Part shown: one piece after another, positions 44,168-54,300 of the stretch
How the letters are laid out: each line of letters begins with the position of its first letter
How positions within the stretch are numbered: the stretch's first letter is position 1
NCBI GenBank assembly: GCA_002256385.1
Contig: NKJD01000020.1
Location: 1 to 58,229, forward strand
DNA from: Flavobacterium sp. BFFFF2
Lineage (GTDB): Bacteria; Bacteroidota; Bacteroidia; Flavobacteriales; Flavobacteriaceae
DNA: 58,229 nt
Direction: 5' to 3'
Translations under genes and position numbers: made by a program
The notes under the pieces: model-generated
The model's database searches: none
What the model was told of the DNA's origin: nothing
What the model saw: only the letters and a program-made list of their open reading frames with translations

Positions 44168-46360
44168 ATGCATAAAAAACGAAAAAAAACAGGTAAAAAG
44201 CAGCTTGATTTTAGCGATGCTATTTTAAACATTTTGGCAAAAGAACCAAATAAATCATTCAATTACAAACAATTAGCTTCTAAATTAGAACTGACCGATA
44301 CGCAAAGTCGCAATGAATTAATTCGCGATTTAAAATTGCTTGCCTCTCAAAAAAAATTGGTTGAATCGGAAGTCGGAAGCTATCAATTAGCCAACAAAAC
44401 GAGCGAATATTACGAGGGTAAAATTGACATGACGACCCGTAAAACCGCTTATTTTATTTGTGAGCAGCTCGAAAATGACGTTTTTATTCCCGCGCACAAT
44501 TTAAATCATGCTTTGCACGGAGATTGGGTCAAAGTATATGTGTACCACCGCAAAACCACCCGCAAACCAGAAGCAGAGGTGTTGGAAGTGATTACACGTG
44601 CCAAAAGTGAATTTGTGGGTGTTATTGACATTCAAAAGAATTTTGCCTTTGTAAGCACGGCCAATCCTAAAATGTACACAGATATCTTTATTCCAAAGTC
44701 TAAATGGAATGGGGCTGAACAAGGCAATGTCGTACTCGTTTCATTAGATGATTGGCCCGAGAAAGCCGACAGTCCTTTTGGGTCGGTGCTTAAAATTTTA
44801 GGTAAACCAGGCGAACACCAAACTGAAATGCACGCTATTTTGGCGGAATATGGTTTGCCGTACGATTTTGCGCCCGAAGTAGAATTAGAAGCTGAGCAGT
44901 TAGATACCCGCATTTTACCAGAAGAGATAGCCAAACGACGCGACATGCGCAACGTATTAACCTTTACCATTGACCCGCGCGATGCCAAAGATTTTGACGA
45001 TGCGTTGTCATTTGAAGTGCTTGATAATGGTTTATATGAAATTGGCATTCACATTGCCGATGTGTCTCATTATTTACAAGAAGGCACTGTATTGGATGAC
45101 GAAGCTTATAACCGCGCTACCTCGGTTTATTTGGTGGATCGTGTAGTTCCTATGTTACCTGAAGTGTTGAGTAATTTTGCTTGTTCACTGCGGCCTCACG
45201 AAGAAAAATATACTTTTTCGGCTATTTTTCAATTAAATGACAAAGTCGAAATTATGAACCAATGGTTTGGCCGAACAGTTATTTATTCTGACCAGCGGTT
45301 TTCATACGAAGAAGCGCAGCAGCTCATTGAAACCAGTAAACCTGATATTCCTGAACACTTATCTTTGTCGGGTGAGGCCTACAGCGTGTCAGAACCTGTG
45401 TTATCGGCTGTTTTAAAGTTAAATGAATTGGCAGTAAAACTTCGAAGCAAACGCATGGCAAATGGCGCCATTTCATTTGATAAAGTCGAAGTAAAATTTC
45501 ATTTAGATGAGCAGGCCACTCCTATTGGCGTTTATTTTAAAGTATCAAAAGATGCCAATCATTTGATTGAAGAGTTTATGTTGTTGGCCAACCGAAAAGT
45601 GGCCGAATTTATTGGAAAGCAAAAGAAAACCTTTATTTACCGCATTCACGACGAACCGAATCAGGACAAATTAATCAATTTGCAAACGGTGATTGCTAAG
45701 TTTGGGTATTCGTTAAATTTTAAAACAAAACAAACCATTTCTCAATCGCTCAATGCACTATTAACCTCGGTTGATGGCAAAAAAGAGCAAAATATGATTG
45801 ATACATTGGCCATCAGAAGCATGAGTAAAGCCATTTATTCAACCGATAACATTGGTCATTATGGCTTGGCTTTCGATTATTATTCGCATTTTACATCGCC
45901 CATCCGCCGGTATCCAGATGTCATGGTACATCGGTTGTTGCAGCAGTATTTAGATGGCGCTGAATCGGCCAATGCCGATGTATTTGAACAAAAATGCCAG
46001 CACAGTTCAGACCGTGAAAGTTTGGCAACTCATGCAGAACGTGACAGCATCAAATACATGCAAGTCAAATACATGCAAGATCACCAAGATCAATCTTTTT
46101 TGGGTGTGATTTCTGGGGTTACTGACTGGGGTATTTTTGTTGAAATTATTGAAAACAAATGCGAAGGTTTGGTCCGCATCCGCGAAATAAAAGAAGATTA
46201 TTACACTTTTGACGAAAAACAATTTGCTTTGGTTGGTGCGGTCACCAAAAATTTATTGCAATTGGGTGATGAAGTGTATGTTAAGGTTAAAAATGCCGAT
46301 TTGGTCAAAAAGCAATTGGATTTCACCTTTTTAAAACGGGGCGAGTCAAGCGAAGTTTAG
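44168..46360 (+). CDS. rnr: Ribonuclease R
   Basis: RNase R is a processive 3'-to-5' exoribonuclease for structured RNA. Domain order is as expected: basic N-terminus with a helical/HTH part, two cold-shock domains (about 70-220), the RNB catalytic domain with FTIDPRDAKDFDDALS carrying the metal-binding aspartates, FTSPIRRYPDVMVHR, and a C-terminal S1 domain (GVISGVTDWGIFVEI). At 730 residues it is typical for Bacteroidota. It is the first of the mainly plus-strand genes right of the AT-rich gap. Confidence 0.96.
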   Translation: MHKKRKKTGKKQLDFSDAILNILAKEPNKSFNYKQLASKLELTDTQSRNELIRDLKLLASQKKLVESEVGSYQLANKTSEYYEGKIDMTTRKTAYFICEQLENDVFIPAHNLNHALHGDWVKVYVYHRKTTRKPEAEVLEVITRAKSEFVGVIDIQKNFAFVSTANPKMYTDIFIPKSKWNGAEQGNVVLVSLDDWPEKADSPFGSVLKILGKPGEHQTEMHAILAEYGLPYDFAPEVELEAEQLDTRILPEEIAKRRDMRNVLTFTIDPRDAKDFDDALSFEVLDNGLYEIGIHIADVSHYLQEGTVLDDEAYNRATSVYLVDRVVPMLPEVLSNFACSLRPHEEKYTFSAIFQLNDKVEIMNQWFGRTVIYSDQRFSYEEAQQLIETSKPDIPEHLSLSGEAYSVSEPVLSAVLKLNELAVKLRSKRMANGAISFDKVEVKFHLDEQATPIGVYFKVSKDANHLIEEFMLLANRKVAEFIGKQKKTFIYRIHDEPNQDKLINLQTVIAKFGYSLNFKTKQTISQSLNALLTSVDGKKEQNMIDTLAIRSMSKAIYSTDNIGHYGLAFDYYSHFTSPIRRYPDVMVHRLLQQYLDGAESANADVFEQKCQHSSDRESLATHAERDSIKYMQVKYMQDHQDQSFLGVISGVTDWGIFVEIIENKCEGLVRIREIKEDYYTFDEKQFALVGAVTKNLLQLGDEVYVKVKNADLVKKQLDFTFLKRGESSEV

Positions 46361-46419
46361 TAATATTTGCGGTAAATGATGGAATAAAACGCTACAATAT
46401 CAACGATCTTATTTTTAAG

Positions 46420-46427
46420 TACATTTG
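46420..46427 (+). promoter_or_regulatory. -7 box upstream of the LysE-type gene
   Basis: TACATTTG matches TAnnTTTG, 20 bases before the start codon. No clear -33 TTG at the usual spacing. Confidence 0.35.
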
Positions 46428-46447
46428 TAACTATTAAATTTTAACAC

Positions 46448-47131
46448 ATGCTCGAAGACATACTTTCTGCGATTCCTTTAGGGTTTTTATTGAGTTTCAT
46501 GATTGGACCTGTTTTTTTTGTCCTTCTTGAAACCAGTGTCGTTAAAGGTTTTCGGGCTGCATTGGTTTTTGATTTAGGTGTAATATTAGGTGACGTTGTT
46601 TTTATTTTGGTTGCCTATTTTAGTAGTGTGCGCCTCATTCAAAGTATTAAAGATGATCCGGCATTGTTTATTTTTGGCGGTTTGATTATGGTAACTTATG
46701 GCATTATTTCGTTCATTAAAAATAAAAAAGCTTCCAAAAATTTTGATGATGAAGACGCCGCAGAACTGGCCAAAAACAATTATTTTTCTATTTTTATTAA
46801 AGGTTTTTTTCTGAACTTTATCAATATTGGGGTTTTGGGATTTTGGTTGGCCATCATTTTAACCATTGGTCCGCAGTTGCAATTAAACCCAAGCCGAATG
46901 ATTACTTTTTTTGCAACAGTGCTGTTAACTTATTTAGTGACAGATATTTTTAAAATATTAGCTGCCAAAAAGTTACGCTCAAAATTAAATCCAAAAAACA
47001 TCCAATATGTTAAGAAGTTCATCAGTATAGTTTTGATTATTTCTGGTGTTTTCCTGCTTACACAAGGTTGGTTTCCAAAGGAGCAAAAGTTTGTTGGAAA
47101 GGCACTGGAATCTTTGGAAAAGAAACAATAA
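46448..47131 (+). CDS. LysE family translocator
   Basis: This 227-residue membrane protein with about six helices starts IPLGFLLSFMIGPVFFVLLETSV, matching the G-P-V/G-P-x-F pattern of LysE/RhtB exporters, which send out amino acids or related small molecules. A charged loop (IKNKKASKNFDDEDAAELAKNN) separates the two halves. The substrate is unknown. It ends just before the bidirectional terminator shared with tRNA-Cys. Confidence 0.85.
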   Translation: MLEDILSAIPLGFLLSFMIGPVFFVLLETSVVKGFRAALVFDLGVILGDVVFILVAYFSSVRLIQSIKDDPALFIFGGLIMVTYGIISFIKNKKASKNFDDEDAAELAKNNYFSIFIKGFFLNFINIGVLGFWLAIILTIGPQLQLNPSRMITFFATVLLTYLVTDIFKILAAKKLRSKLNPKNIQYVKKFISIVLIISGVFLLTQGWFPKEQKFVGKALESLEKKQ

Positions 47132-47163
47132 AATGATGCAAACTTCTTATGGAATAAAACAAA

Positions 47164-47186
47164 AAAAGCACCGTAATGGTGCTTTT
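47164..47186. terminator. Bidirectional terminator between LysE gene and tRNA-Cys
   Basis: AAAAGCACC and GGTGCTTTT pair (47164-47172 with 47178-47186) around GTAAT, with T runs on both strands. It can end both the LysE transcript and the tRNA-Cys transcript. Confidence 0.88.
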
Positions 47187-47189
47187 TTT

Positions 47190-47263
47190 TGGAGGCATCG
47201 AGCGGATTCGAACCGCTGTAGCAGCTTTTGCAGAGCTGAGCCTAGCCACTCGGCCACGATGCC
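47190..47263 (-). tRNA. tRNA-Cys(GCA)
   Basis: On the minus strand this 74-base tRNA begins GGCATCG and ends CGATGCC-T-CCA. The anticodon stem CAGCT/AGCTG encloses CTGCAAA, so the anticodon is GCA. U73 is the cysteine discriminator base. CCA is encoded. A TATATTTG -7 box lies 20 bases upstream (47290-47283, minus strand). Confidence 0.95.
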
Positions 47264-47331
47264 TTATTCCTTTTCAGGAGGGCAAATATAGTAATAAAAT
47301 TGAATCGAAAAAGGGTTGGTCGCTACTTTCT

Positions 47332-47691
47332 TTAATTTCTGAATTCCTCTAATTCTACTGTGACTGCTTCCACATCGCCACCAATTGGTGGATTGAGTTT
47401 AGAAACAGCTAATTTTATCCGTGATACGGCCGCTAGTTCATGAAAAATCCGCGTGATGATTCGATGTCCAACCTGTTCTAAAAGCTTCGAACGGATGTTC
47501 ATTTCTTCTACTACAATGTGGTTTAAATGCACATAATCAACAGTGTCGGCTAAGTCATCGGTTATTGATGATTTTCGCAAATCAGTTTTAATTTCCAAAT
47601 CGACGCGGTAATCCGATCCAATGCGGGCTTCCTCCTCTAGGCAGCCATGAAATGAATAGCAACGGATGTTTTGTAGTTTAATGATTCCCAT
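47332..47691 (-). CDS. folB: Dihydroneopterin aldolase
   Basis: FolB splits dihydroneopterin in folate synthesis. The 119-residue protein has YSFHGCLEEEARIGSDYRVDLEI, the family's HG-x-x-x-x-E entry, then DTVDYVHLNHIV, LLEQVGHRI and the C-terminal KLNPPIGGDVEAVTVELE strand. It lies next to tRNA-Cys on the same strand and diverges from glnS. Confidence 0.94.
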   Translation of the reverse strand: MGIIKLQNIRCYSFHGCLEEEARIGSDYRVDLEIKTDLRKSSITDDLADTVDYVHLNHIVVEEMNIRSKLLEQVGHRIITRIFHELAAVSRIKLAVSKLNPPIGGDVEAVTVELEEFRN

Positions 47692-47801
47692 GGGGGATGT
47701 TTTTTTGTTGTTATAATCAAAGGTAGTAACATTTTTAGAAATTTTATATAATCAGTTCTTTATTTACAAACGACATTTTTACTACACACAGAATAAATAA
47801 A

Positions 47802-47809
47802 TATCTTTG
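47802..47809 (+). promoter_or_regulatory. -7 box upstream of glnS
   Basis: TATCTTTG matches TAnnTTTG and lies 19 bases before the glnS start. The -33 element is not clear. Confidence 0.4.
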
Positions 47810-47828
47810 CCACTCAACAAAATATGCC

Positions 47829-49514
47829 ATGACCACAGACGAACGTTCCTTGAATTTTTTGGAACAAATCATTGAAGACGACCTTAAAAATGGCCTTTCG
47901 AATTCAGAATTACGTTTTCGCTTTCCGCCAGAACCTAACGGGTATTTACATATTGGTCACGCCAGTGCCATCTGTTTAAATTTTGGTTTAGGTATTGATT
48001 ATCAAGCTCCTGTAAATTTACGTTTTGACGATACCAATCCGGCCAAAGAAGAACAAGAATTTGTCGATGCCATTAAAAAAGACATTGAATGGTTGGGTTT
48101 TAAATGGGACCGTGAATGTTACGCCTCCGATTATTTTCAACAATTATATGATTGGGCGGTTCAATTTATTGAACAAGGAAAAGCTTATGTAGATAGCCAA
48201 ACTTCCGAGGCCATGGCGCAACAGAAGGGAACGCCTACACAGGCTGGAGTTGCTAGTCCATTTCGCGATCGGTCGGTTGCAGAAAACCTCGACTTATTTA
48301 CCCGTATGAAAAACGGAGAATTTGCCGAAGGGACTCATGTGTTGCGTGCCAAAATTGATATGGCCTCATCCAATATGCTGATGCGCGATCCTATTTTGTA
48401 TCGCATTTTACACAAACACCACCACCGCACAGGTTCCGATTGGTGCATTTACCCTATGTACGACTGGGCTCATGGTGAAAGTGATTATTTAGAACACATT
48501 TCACATTCGTTATGTACGCTGGAATTTTTACCGCACCGCGAATTGTACGACTGGTTTTTAGACCAAATTATTGACCCAGCCAATATCCGTCCTAAGCAAC
48601 GTGAGTTTGCGCGTAGAAACCTGTCTCACACCGTAGTAAGTAAACGAAAATTACTTCAATTGGTCAATGAAGGGCATGTTACAGCCTGGGATGATCCGCG
48701 GATGAGTACCCTTTCGGGCATGCGACGACGTGGCTATACCCCTACTGCCATTCGGAATTTTGCCAAAACCATAGGTATTGCCAAACGCACCAATTTAATC
48801 GATGTTTCGCTGCTTGAGTTTTGTGTACGTGAAGATTTGAATAAGATTGCACCGCGCATAATGGCGGTGGTGAATCCCGTTAAATTAATCATTACCAATT
48901 ATCCAGCCGATTCAACGGAATGGCTCGAAGCCGAAAACAACCCGGAGGAGGAAGTGCTTACATTTAGAAAAGTGCCTTTTACCAAAGAATTATACATCGA
49001 AAGAGACGATTTTAAAGAAGAGGCCGATAAACGTTTTTTCCGCCTACAGCCTGGTGGTGAAGTGCGTTTAAAGAATGCGTATATTATTAAATGTGAAGGA
49101 TTTGTAAAAGATTCAGCTGGTAATATAACAGAAATACACGCTTCTTACGACACTGATTCCCGATCAGGAAGTGGCACCGAAGCCAGCAGCCGAAAAGTAA
49201 AAGGAACCATTCATTGGGTTTCAGTTGCGCATGCGGTGGAAGCTGAGATTCGGAATTATGACCGGTTATTTACAAACGACAGTCCTGATGCCGACAAAGA
49301 GGTTGATTTTAAAACATACATCAATCCACATTCTTTAGAAGTGAAAACTGGTTTTATTGAACCAAGTGTTCGTGAAGCAAAACCTGCAGACCATTTCCAA
49401 TTTCAGCGTTTGGGTTATTATTGTGTCGATAAAGATTCAACAGCTGAAAAATTGGTTTTTAATAAAACAGTTGGCCTCAAAGACACTTGGGCAAAATTGG
49501 AATCTAAGGAATAG
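47829..49514 (+). CDS. glnS: Glutaminyl-tRNA synthetase
   Basis: This class I aminoacyl-tRNA synthetase charges tRNA-Gln. It has RFPPEPNGYLHIGHASAI with the HIGH motif, VVSKRKL as the KMSKS loop, and the C-terminal anticodon-binding beta barrels (EEVLTFRKVPFTKELYIERDDF and the HFQFQRLGYYCVDKDS end) that separate it from bacterial GluRS. The 561-residue length fits GlnRS. A strong terminator follows at 49606-49640. With gltX next door the window encodes both Glu and Gln synthetases. Confidence 0.96.
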   Translation: MTTDERSLNFLEQIIEDDLKNGLSNSELRFRFPPEPNGYLHIGHASAICLNFGLGIDYQAPVNLRFDDTNPAKEEQEFVDAIKKDIEWLGFKWDRECYASDYFQQLYDWAVQFIEQGKAYVDSQTSEAMAQQKGTPTQAGVASPFRDRSVAENLDLFTRMKNGEFAEGTHVLRAKIDMASSNMLMRDPILYRILHKHHHRTGSDWCIYPMYDWAHGESDYLEHISHSLCTLEFLPHRELYDWFLDQIIDPANIRPKQREFARRNLSHTVVSKRKLLQLVNEGHVTAWDDPRMSTLSGMRRRGYTPTAIRNFAKTIGIAKRTNLIDVSLLEFCVREDLNKIAPRIMAVVNPVKLIITNYPADSTEWLEAENNPEEEVLTFRKVPFTKELYIERDDFKEEADKRFFRLQPGGEVRLKNAYIIKCEGFVKDSAGNITEIHASYDTDSRSGSGTEASSRKVKGTIHWVSVAHAVEAEIRNYDRLFTNDSPDADKEVDFKTYINPHSLEVKTGFIEPSVREAKPADHFQFQRLGYYCVDKDSTAEKLVFNKTVGLKDTWAKLESKE

Positions 49515-49605
49515 TAATATATTATCGTATATTATAAATTTATAGATTTTTTAAATTATAAATTTTATCTATTACTTATTAAATTATTATAATTAAAAAC
49601 ATAAA

Positions 49606-49640
49606 AAAGAGGCTTTCATATCTACTATGTAAGCCTCTTT
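49606..49640 (+). terminator. Intrinsic terminator after glnS
   Basis: AAAGAGGCTT pairs with AAGCCTCTTT (49606-49615 with 49631-49640) around 15 bases, followed by T. An A run on the other side may let it serve gltX too, though gltX ends 70 bases away. Confidence 0.85.
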
Positions 49641-49710
49641 TTTTATTTTTACTACTTCTTATACCAATTAGGTTATGTTCTTTTAATAGAAAGCAGCTAA
49701 TTGATTTTTG

Positions 49711-51225
49711 TTATTTTTTTTGGTGAAAAAGTAAAGTTTTCATCCGATTGATGGTTTCGTCTTTACCCAAGCATGCCATAATAGCAAAAAGGTTGGGTCC
49801 TTGTAATGATCCGACCAAAGCAACGCGCAAAAGTGGCATCATTTTTCCTAAAGCAATTTCGTGCGTTGTTAAAACCGATTTGATTTCCTTTTCTATAGAG
49901 TCCGCATCAAAAATGGCTATTTCTTGAATCGCATTGATTACAGTTTCAAAATGTGCAGCTGATTCCTCTTGCCAATTTTTCAACCCTTTTTCGTCATAAG
50001 TTTTTGGTGCTATAAAAAAGTAATCTGCAAGTTGCCAAAACTCAGAAACAAAATGTGCCCGTTCTTTGATAAGCGAAACAATGGTTGAAAGTGGTTTTCC
50101 TTCAGCAGGTATTCCTTTTTGATCTAGTTCTTTTTTAAATGAATCTACTAAATCATTGAGTGACCGATTTTGCAAATAAATATGATTGAACCATTTATTT
50201 TTTTCAGGGTCAAATTTGGCACCCGCTTTATGAATTCTACTCAAGTCAAATTTGTCAACCAATTCTTCTAATGTAAAAATCTCTTGTTCGGTGCCGTCGT
50301 TCCAACCAAGCAAAGCCAAGAAATTACAAACTGCCTCTGGAAAAAAGCCTTTTTCTCGGTAGCCAGATGATGTTTCATTTGTAAACGGATCGTTCCATTC
50401 GAGTGGAAACACGGGAAACCCCATTTTATCTCCGTCTCTTTTTGATAATTTACCGTTCCCGATGGGTTTTAATAGCAAGGGCAAATGCGCAAATTCTGGC
50501 TGTTCCCAACCAAATGCTTTGTACAATTGAACGTGCAATGGTAAAGAAGGAAGCCATTCTTCGCCCCGAATTACATGACTGGTTTCCATTAAATGATCGT
50601 CTACCACATTGGCTAAATGGTAAGTAGGCATGCCATCACTTTTAAATAAAACTTTGTCATCAAGCACTTTACTATCAACGTGAAGGTCACCGCGAATTAA
50701 GTCAGTAAAAGATATAACTGTATTTTCAAGATTTTTGAATCTGATTACATAGGGTTCACCCGAATCAATTCTTTTTTTCGTTTCTTCTTTTGATAAAGGT
50801 AATGAGGTATCTAAGGAAGAGCGGTTGTGCCAATTGTAAATAAAGGTTTTTCCTTGTTCTTCTTCTGTTTTTCGGAGTGTTTCCAGGCTTTCATTGCTGT
50901 CAAATGCGTAATAGGCATGGCCTGTTTCAATCAATTTTAACGCATATTGTGCATACATTTCTTTGCGTTCGCTTTGTCTGTAAGGGCCAAATTTTTCATT
51001 TTTTCCCACAGTTTCATCTGGTGCAATGCCCAACCATTCTAATGCTTCCAAAATGTAGGTTTCTGCACCAGGGACGAACCGATTTTGATCAGTATCTTCG
51101 ACACGCAAATAAAATGTTCCCTTGTTTTTCTTGGCAAATAAATAATTGAACAGCGCTGTTCGAACGCCTCCAATGTGTAAAGGTCCCGTAGGACTAGGTG
51201 CAAAACGTACACGTACCGGTTTCAT
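49711..51225 (-). CDS. gltX: Glutamyl-tRNA synthetase
   Basis: This class I synthetase of 504 residues has RFAPSPTGPLHIGGVRTALFNYLFA with the HIGG form of HIGH, the KLSKRDGDK loop, and an all-helical anticodon-binding C-terminal half as in bacterial GluRS. On the minus strand a TATATTTG -7 box (51243-51236) lies ten bases before the ATG. It is one of few minus-strand genes in the right part of the window. Confidence 0.96.
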   Translation of the reverse strand: MKPVRVRFAPSPTGPLHIGGVRTALFNYLFAKKNKGTFYLRVEDTDQNRFVPGAETYILEALEWLGIAPDETVGKNEKFGPYRQSERKEMYAQYALKLIETGHAYYAFDSNESLETLRKTEEEQGKTFIYNWHNRSSLDTSLPLSKEETKKRIDSGEPYVIRFKNLENTVISFTDLIRGDLHVDSKVLDDKVLFKSDGMPTYHLANVVDDHLMETSHVIRGEEWLPSLPLHVQLYKAFGWEQPEFAHLPLLLKPIGNGKLSKRDGDKMGFPVFPLEWNDPFTNETSSGYREKGFFPEAVCNFLALLGWNDGTEQEIFTLEELVDKFDLSRIHKAGAKFDPEKNKWFNHIYLQNRSLNDLVDSFKKELDQKGIPAEGKPLSTIVSLIKERAHFVSEFWQLADYFFIAPKTYDEKGLKNWQEESAAHFETVINAIQEIAIFDADSIEKEIKSVLTTHEIALGKMMPLLRVALVGSLQGPNLFAIMACLGKDETINRMKTLLFHQKK

Positions 51226-51369
51226 CTTTTTTTTGCAAATATACTTGAAGCATTCTGAATTGTGCGGTTTTTAAAATACATCCTCATTCAACCGCTTTTC
51301 TGTTTTTTTTAACAATTGATGCCATTCAAATTTAATTACTTTTACAAGTTATTAACAGCTGATTTATTC

Positions 51370-54300
51370 ATGGTCAATACCAAGTCAATATTGCATTTAA
51401 AATTAGAATCTTTTATTCGAAAGTACTATCAAAATGAGTTACTTAAAGGCACTTTATTTTTTGTAGGCTTGGGGTTACTTTATTTGATTCTTACTGTTTT
51501 TGTTGAGTATTTTTTATGGTTGCATGCTGCTGGCCGTACCATTTTATTTTGGATTTTCATTGTTTTTGAGTTGCTGCTTTTGGTTCGGTTTGTGTTATTT
51601 CCGATTTTCAAATTGTTTAAATTGCAAAATGGAATTTCATTAGAAACTGCTTCAGAAATTATTGGCGCTCATTTTTCGGAAGTCGGCGATAAGCTCACCA
51701 ATTACTTGCAGCTTAGTCAGCAAAGCAATCAAAGCGACTTATTAATGGCATCGATCGTTCAAAAGGAACAACTGCTGAACCCCATTCCTTTTGTTAATGC
51801 GGTTGATTTTAAAGCTAATAGAAGGTATATTCCTTTGGCATTAATTCCGATTTTGCTGTTTCTGTTTTTTTATACTTCAGGTAACAATTCACTTTTTTAT
51901 CAGCCATTACAACGCTTAGTGCAACATCAAAAGGAGTTTAAGAAGCCAGCCGATTTTCAGTTTGTCATTGACTCTAATCCATTGCAAACAAGGGCAGGTG
52001 CCGACTTTCAATTATCGATTCACACCGAAGGGAAAGTACTGCCTGAAAAAGTATCACTGGTTGTGGGCGACCAAACCTTTTTTATGGAAAGTGATGAAAA
52101 TGGTCATTTTAACCATACCTTTTTAAACCCAGATCAAAATATTTCTTTTTATTTAGAGTCAAATAACATTAAATCTGCTACCTATTCGCTTAATATTCAA
52201 CCAGTTCCTACTATTGAGTCTTTTCAGTTACAAGTAGTTTATCCTTCCTATACACATCAGAAACCAAAGGTATTTTCTGGTACTGGAAATGCTTTAGTTC
52301 CAGAAGGTTCTAAGTTATTGTGGACATTGGACACCCAGTCGACCCAAGAGGTGTTATTCACGGATGCCATGAAAAAATGGCCGTTTATTAAGTCGGCTGA
52401 TCATTTTAGTTTTAGCAGGCAAGTGTTTGATTCGTTTCAATATTCTTTGGTTACTTCGAATGCTTCTTTGAAAAATTATGAACGTTTAAATTATCATATT
52501 TCTGTTTTAAAGGATCAATATCCGGTTATATCTGTTCAGAAAGCCCCCGATAGTTTGCGATTAAACAAGCAATACATTATTGGTAAATTGTCTGATGATT
52601 ATGGTTTACATCATTTAAAGGTATGTTATTACCCAAATGATGATACTGGGAAGTTGAAAACGTATTTGTTACCCGTTAAATCTGATGTAGTGGATCAGTT
52701 CGTTTTTTCATTTCCAGGTAGTTTGCCAGTCGAGCAAGGTGTTACGTATTCTTTTTATTTTGAAGTGTTTGATAATGATGCGATACATCATTATAAATCA
52801 ACTCGTTCTGAGGTTTTCTCTAATAGAATCTCTACTGAGTCAGAAATTCAACAACAAATGTTGCAGGAACAAAATAGTTCGATGCAACAATTATCAAAAA
52901 CATTGCAGACCCAGCAAAAGGAATTAAAGGAACTAGATAAGTTACAACAAATTAATAAAGAAAAAGAAACGCTTGGTTACAAGGACAAGCAACGTATTTC
53001 TGAGTTTGTGAAGAAGCAAGAGCAGCAGCAAGATTTGATGAAAAATTTTGCTGATAAAATGAAGGAAAATTTAGAAAAGTTCCAGCCAAACAGCGCAGAT
53101 CCTGAAAAGAAATCTTTGGAGAATCGTTTGGAACAGACCAAAAAAGACTTGGATAAGAACCAGCGTCTATTAGATGAAATTAATAAATTGAATGAACAGA
53201 TTTCAAAGGAGGAATTGCTAGAGAAGATGGATCAATTTAAACAATCAACCACCAATCAATCTAAATCATTAGAGCAATTGTTGGAATTGACGAAAAAGTA
53301 CTACGTTGAAAAAAAGATGGAGAAGATTGCAACTGATTTGGATAAGTTAGCAAAGAAACAAGATGAATTACCTGATAATCAAGAAGATAACAAAAAGGAG
53401 AACCAAGAAGAGCTTAATAAAGAATTTAGTGATATAGAAAAACAATTAGAAGATCTACAAAAGCAGAATGAGTCTTTAAAAACCCCTTTAGATTTGCCAA
53501 AAACCGAGTCTGAACAGAAAAGTATAGAGAAGGAACAAGAGCAGGCAAAGGAGAATTTAGCCAAAGAAAACAAGGCGCAAGCTAAGAAGAACCAGAAAAA
53601 TGCTGCAAAGAAAATTAAGGAAATGAGTAAGGGAATGCAGCAGCAAATGGAGGCAAATGAGAAGGAGCAACTGGATGAAGACACCAAAGCGATGCGTCAA
53701 ATTTTGGATAATCTGTTGGCATTTTCTTTCTCGCAGGAAGATTTACTAAAGCAATTTAAATCAAGCCGTCGCATTACTCCTGGTTTTAATAAGATGCTTA
53801 AAACGCAACAAGATTTGCGCATTCAATTTAAGCATATTGATGATAGTATTTTTGCCATGTCATTGCGTAACCCTTTTATAGCGGAAACAATTACTAAGGA
53901 AATAGGAGATGTTCATTATAATTTGGATAAATCGATAGAAACTTTAACCGAGGCTAATATTCCGAAGGGTTCCTCACACCAACAATTTACTATTACTTCG
54001 TCTAATAAATTAGCAGATTTTTTGGCAGATGCCCTTAATTCTATGCAGAATCAAATGAAAATGTCGGGCCAAGGAAAAGGAAGTCCCAAGAAGGGCAAAG
54101 GCCAGTCTGGTGAAATGCAACTTCCTGACATAATAAAGAAGCAAGGCCAGTTGGCTGATAAAATGAAGAAAGGCTCTAAACCTGGTGATAAACCTGGTGA
54201 ACAGAACCCTGGGCAACAGCCGGGTCAGAGTAGTAAGCCAGGACAAAAGGGTAGCCAAGGCAAACCTTCTTCGACAGGCGAAGGATCAGATGGTGAAGGG

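Noticed and set aside
47046..47291. 81-codon plus-strand frame across the LysE end
   Set aside because: It crosses a terminator and the tRNA-Cys gene.
53379..53687. 102-codon minus-strand frame rich in Ser/Phe/Cys
   Set aside because: Antisense shadow of the Gln/Lys/Glu coiled coil.
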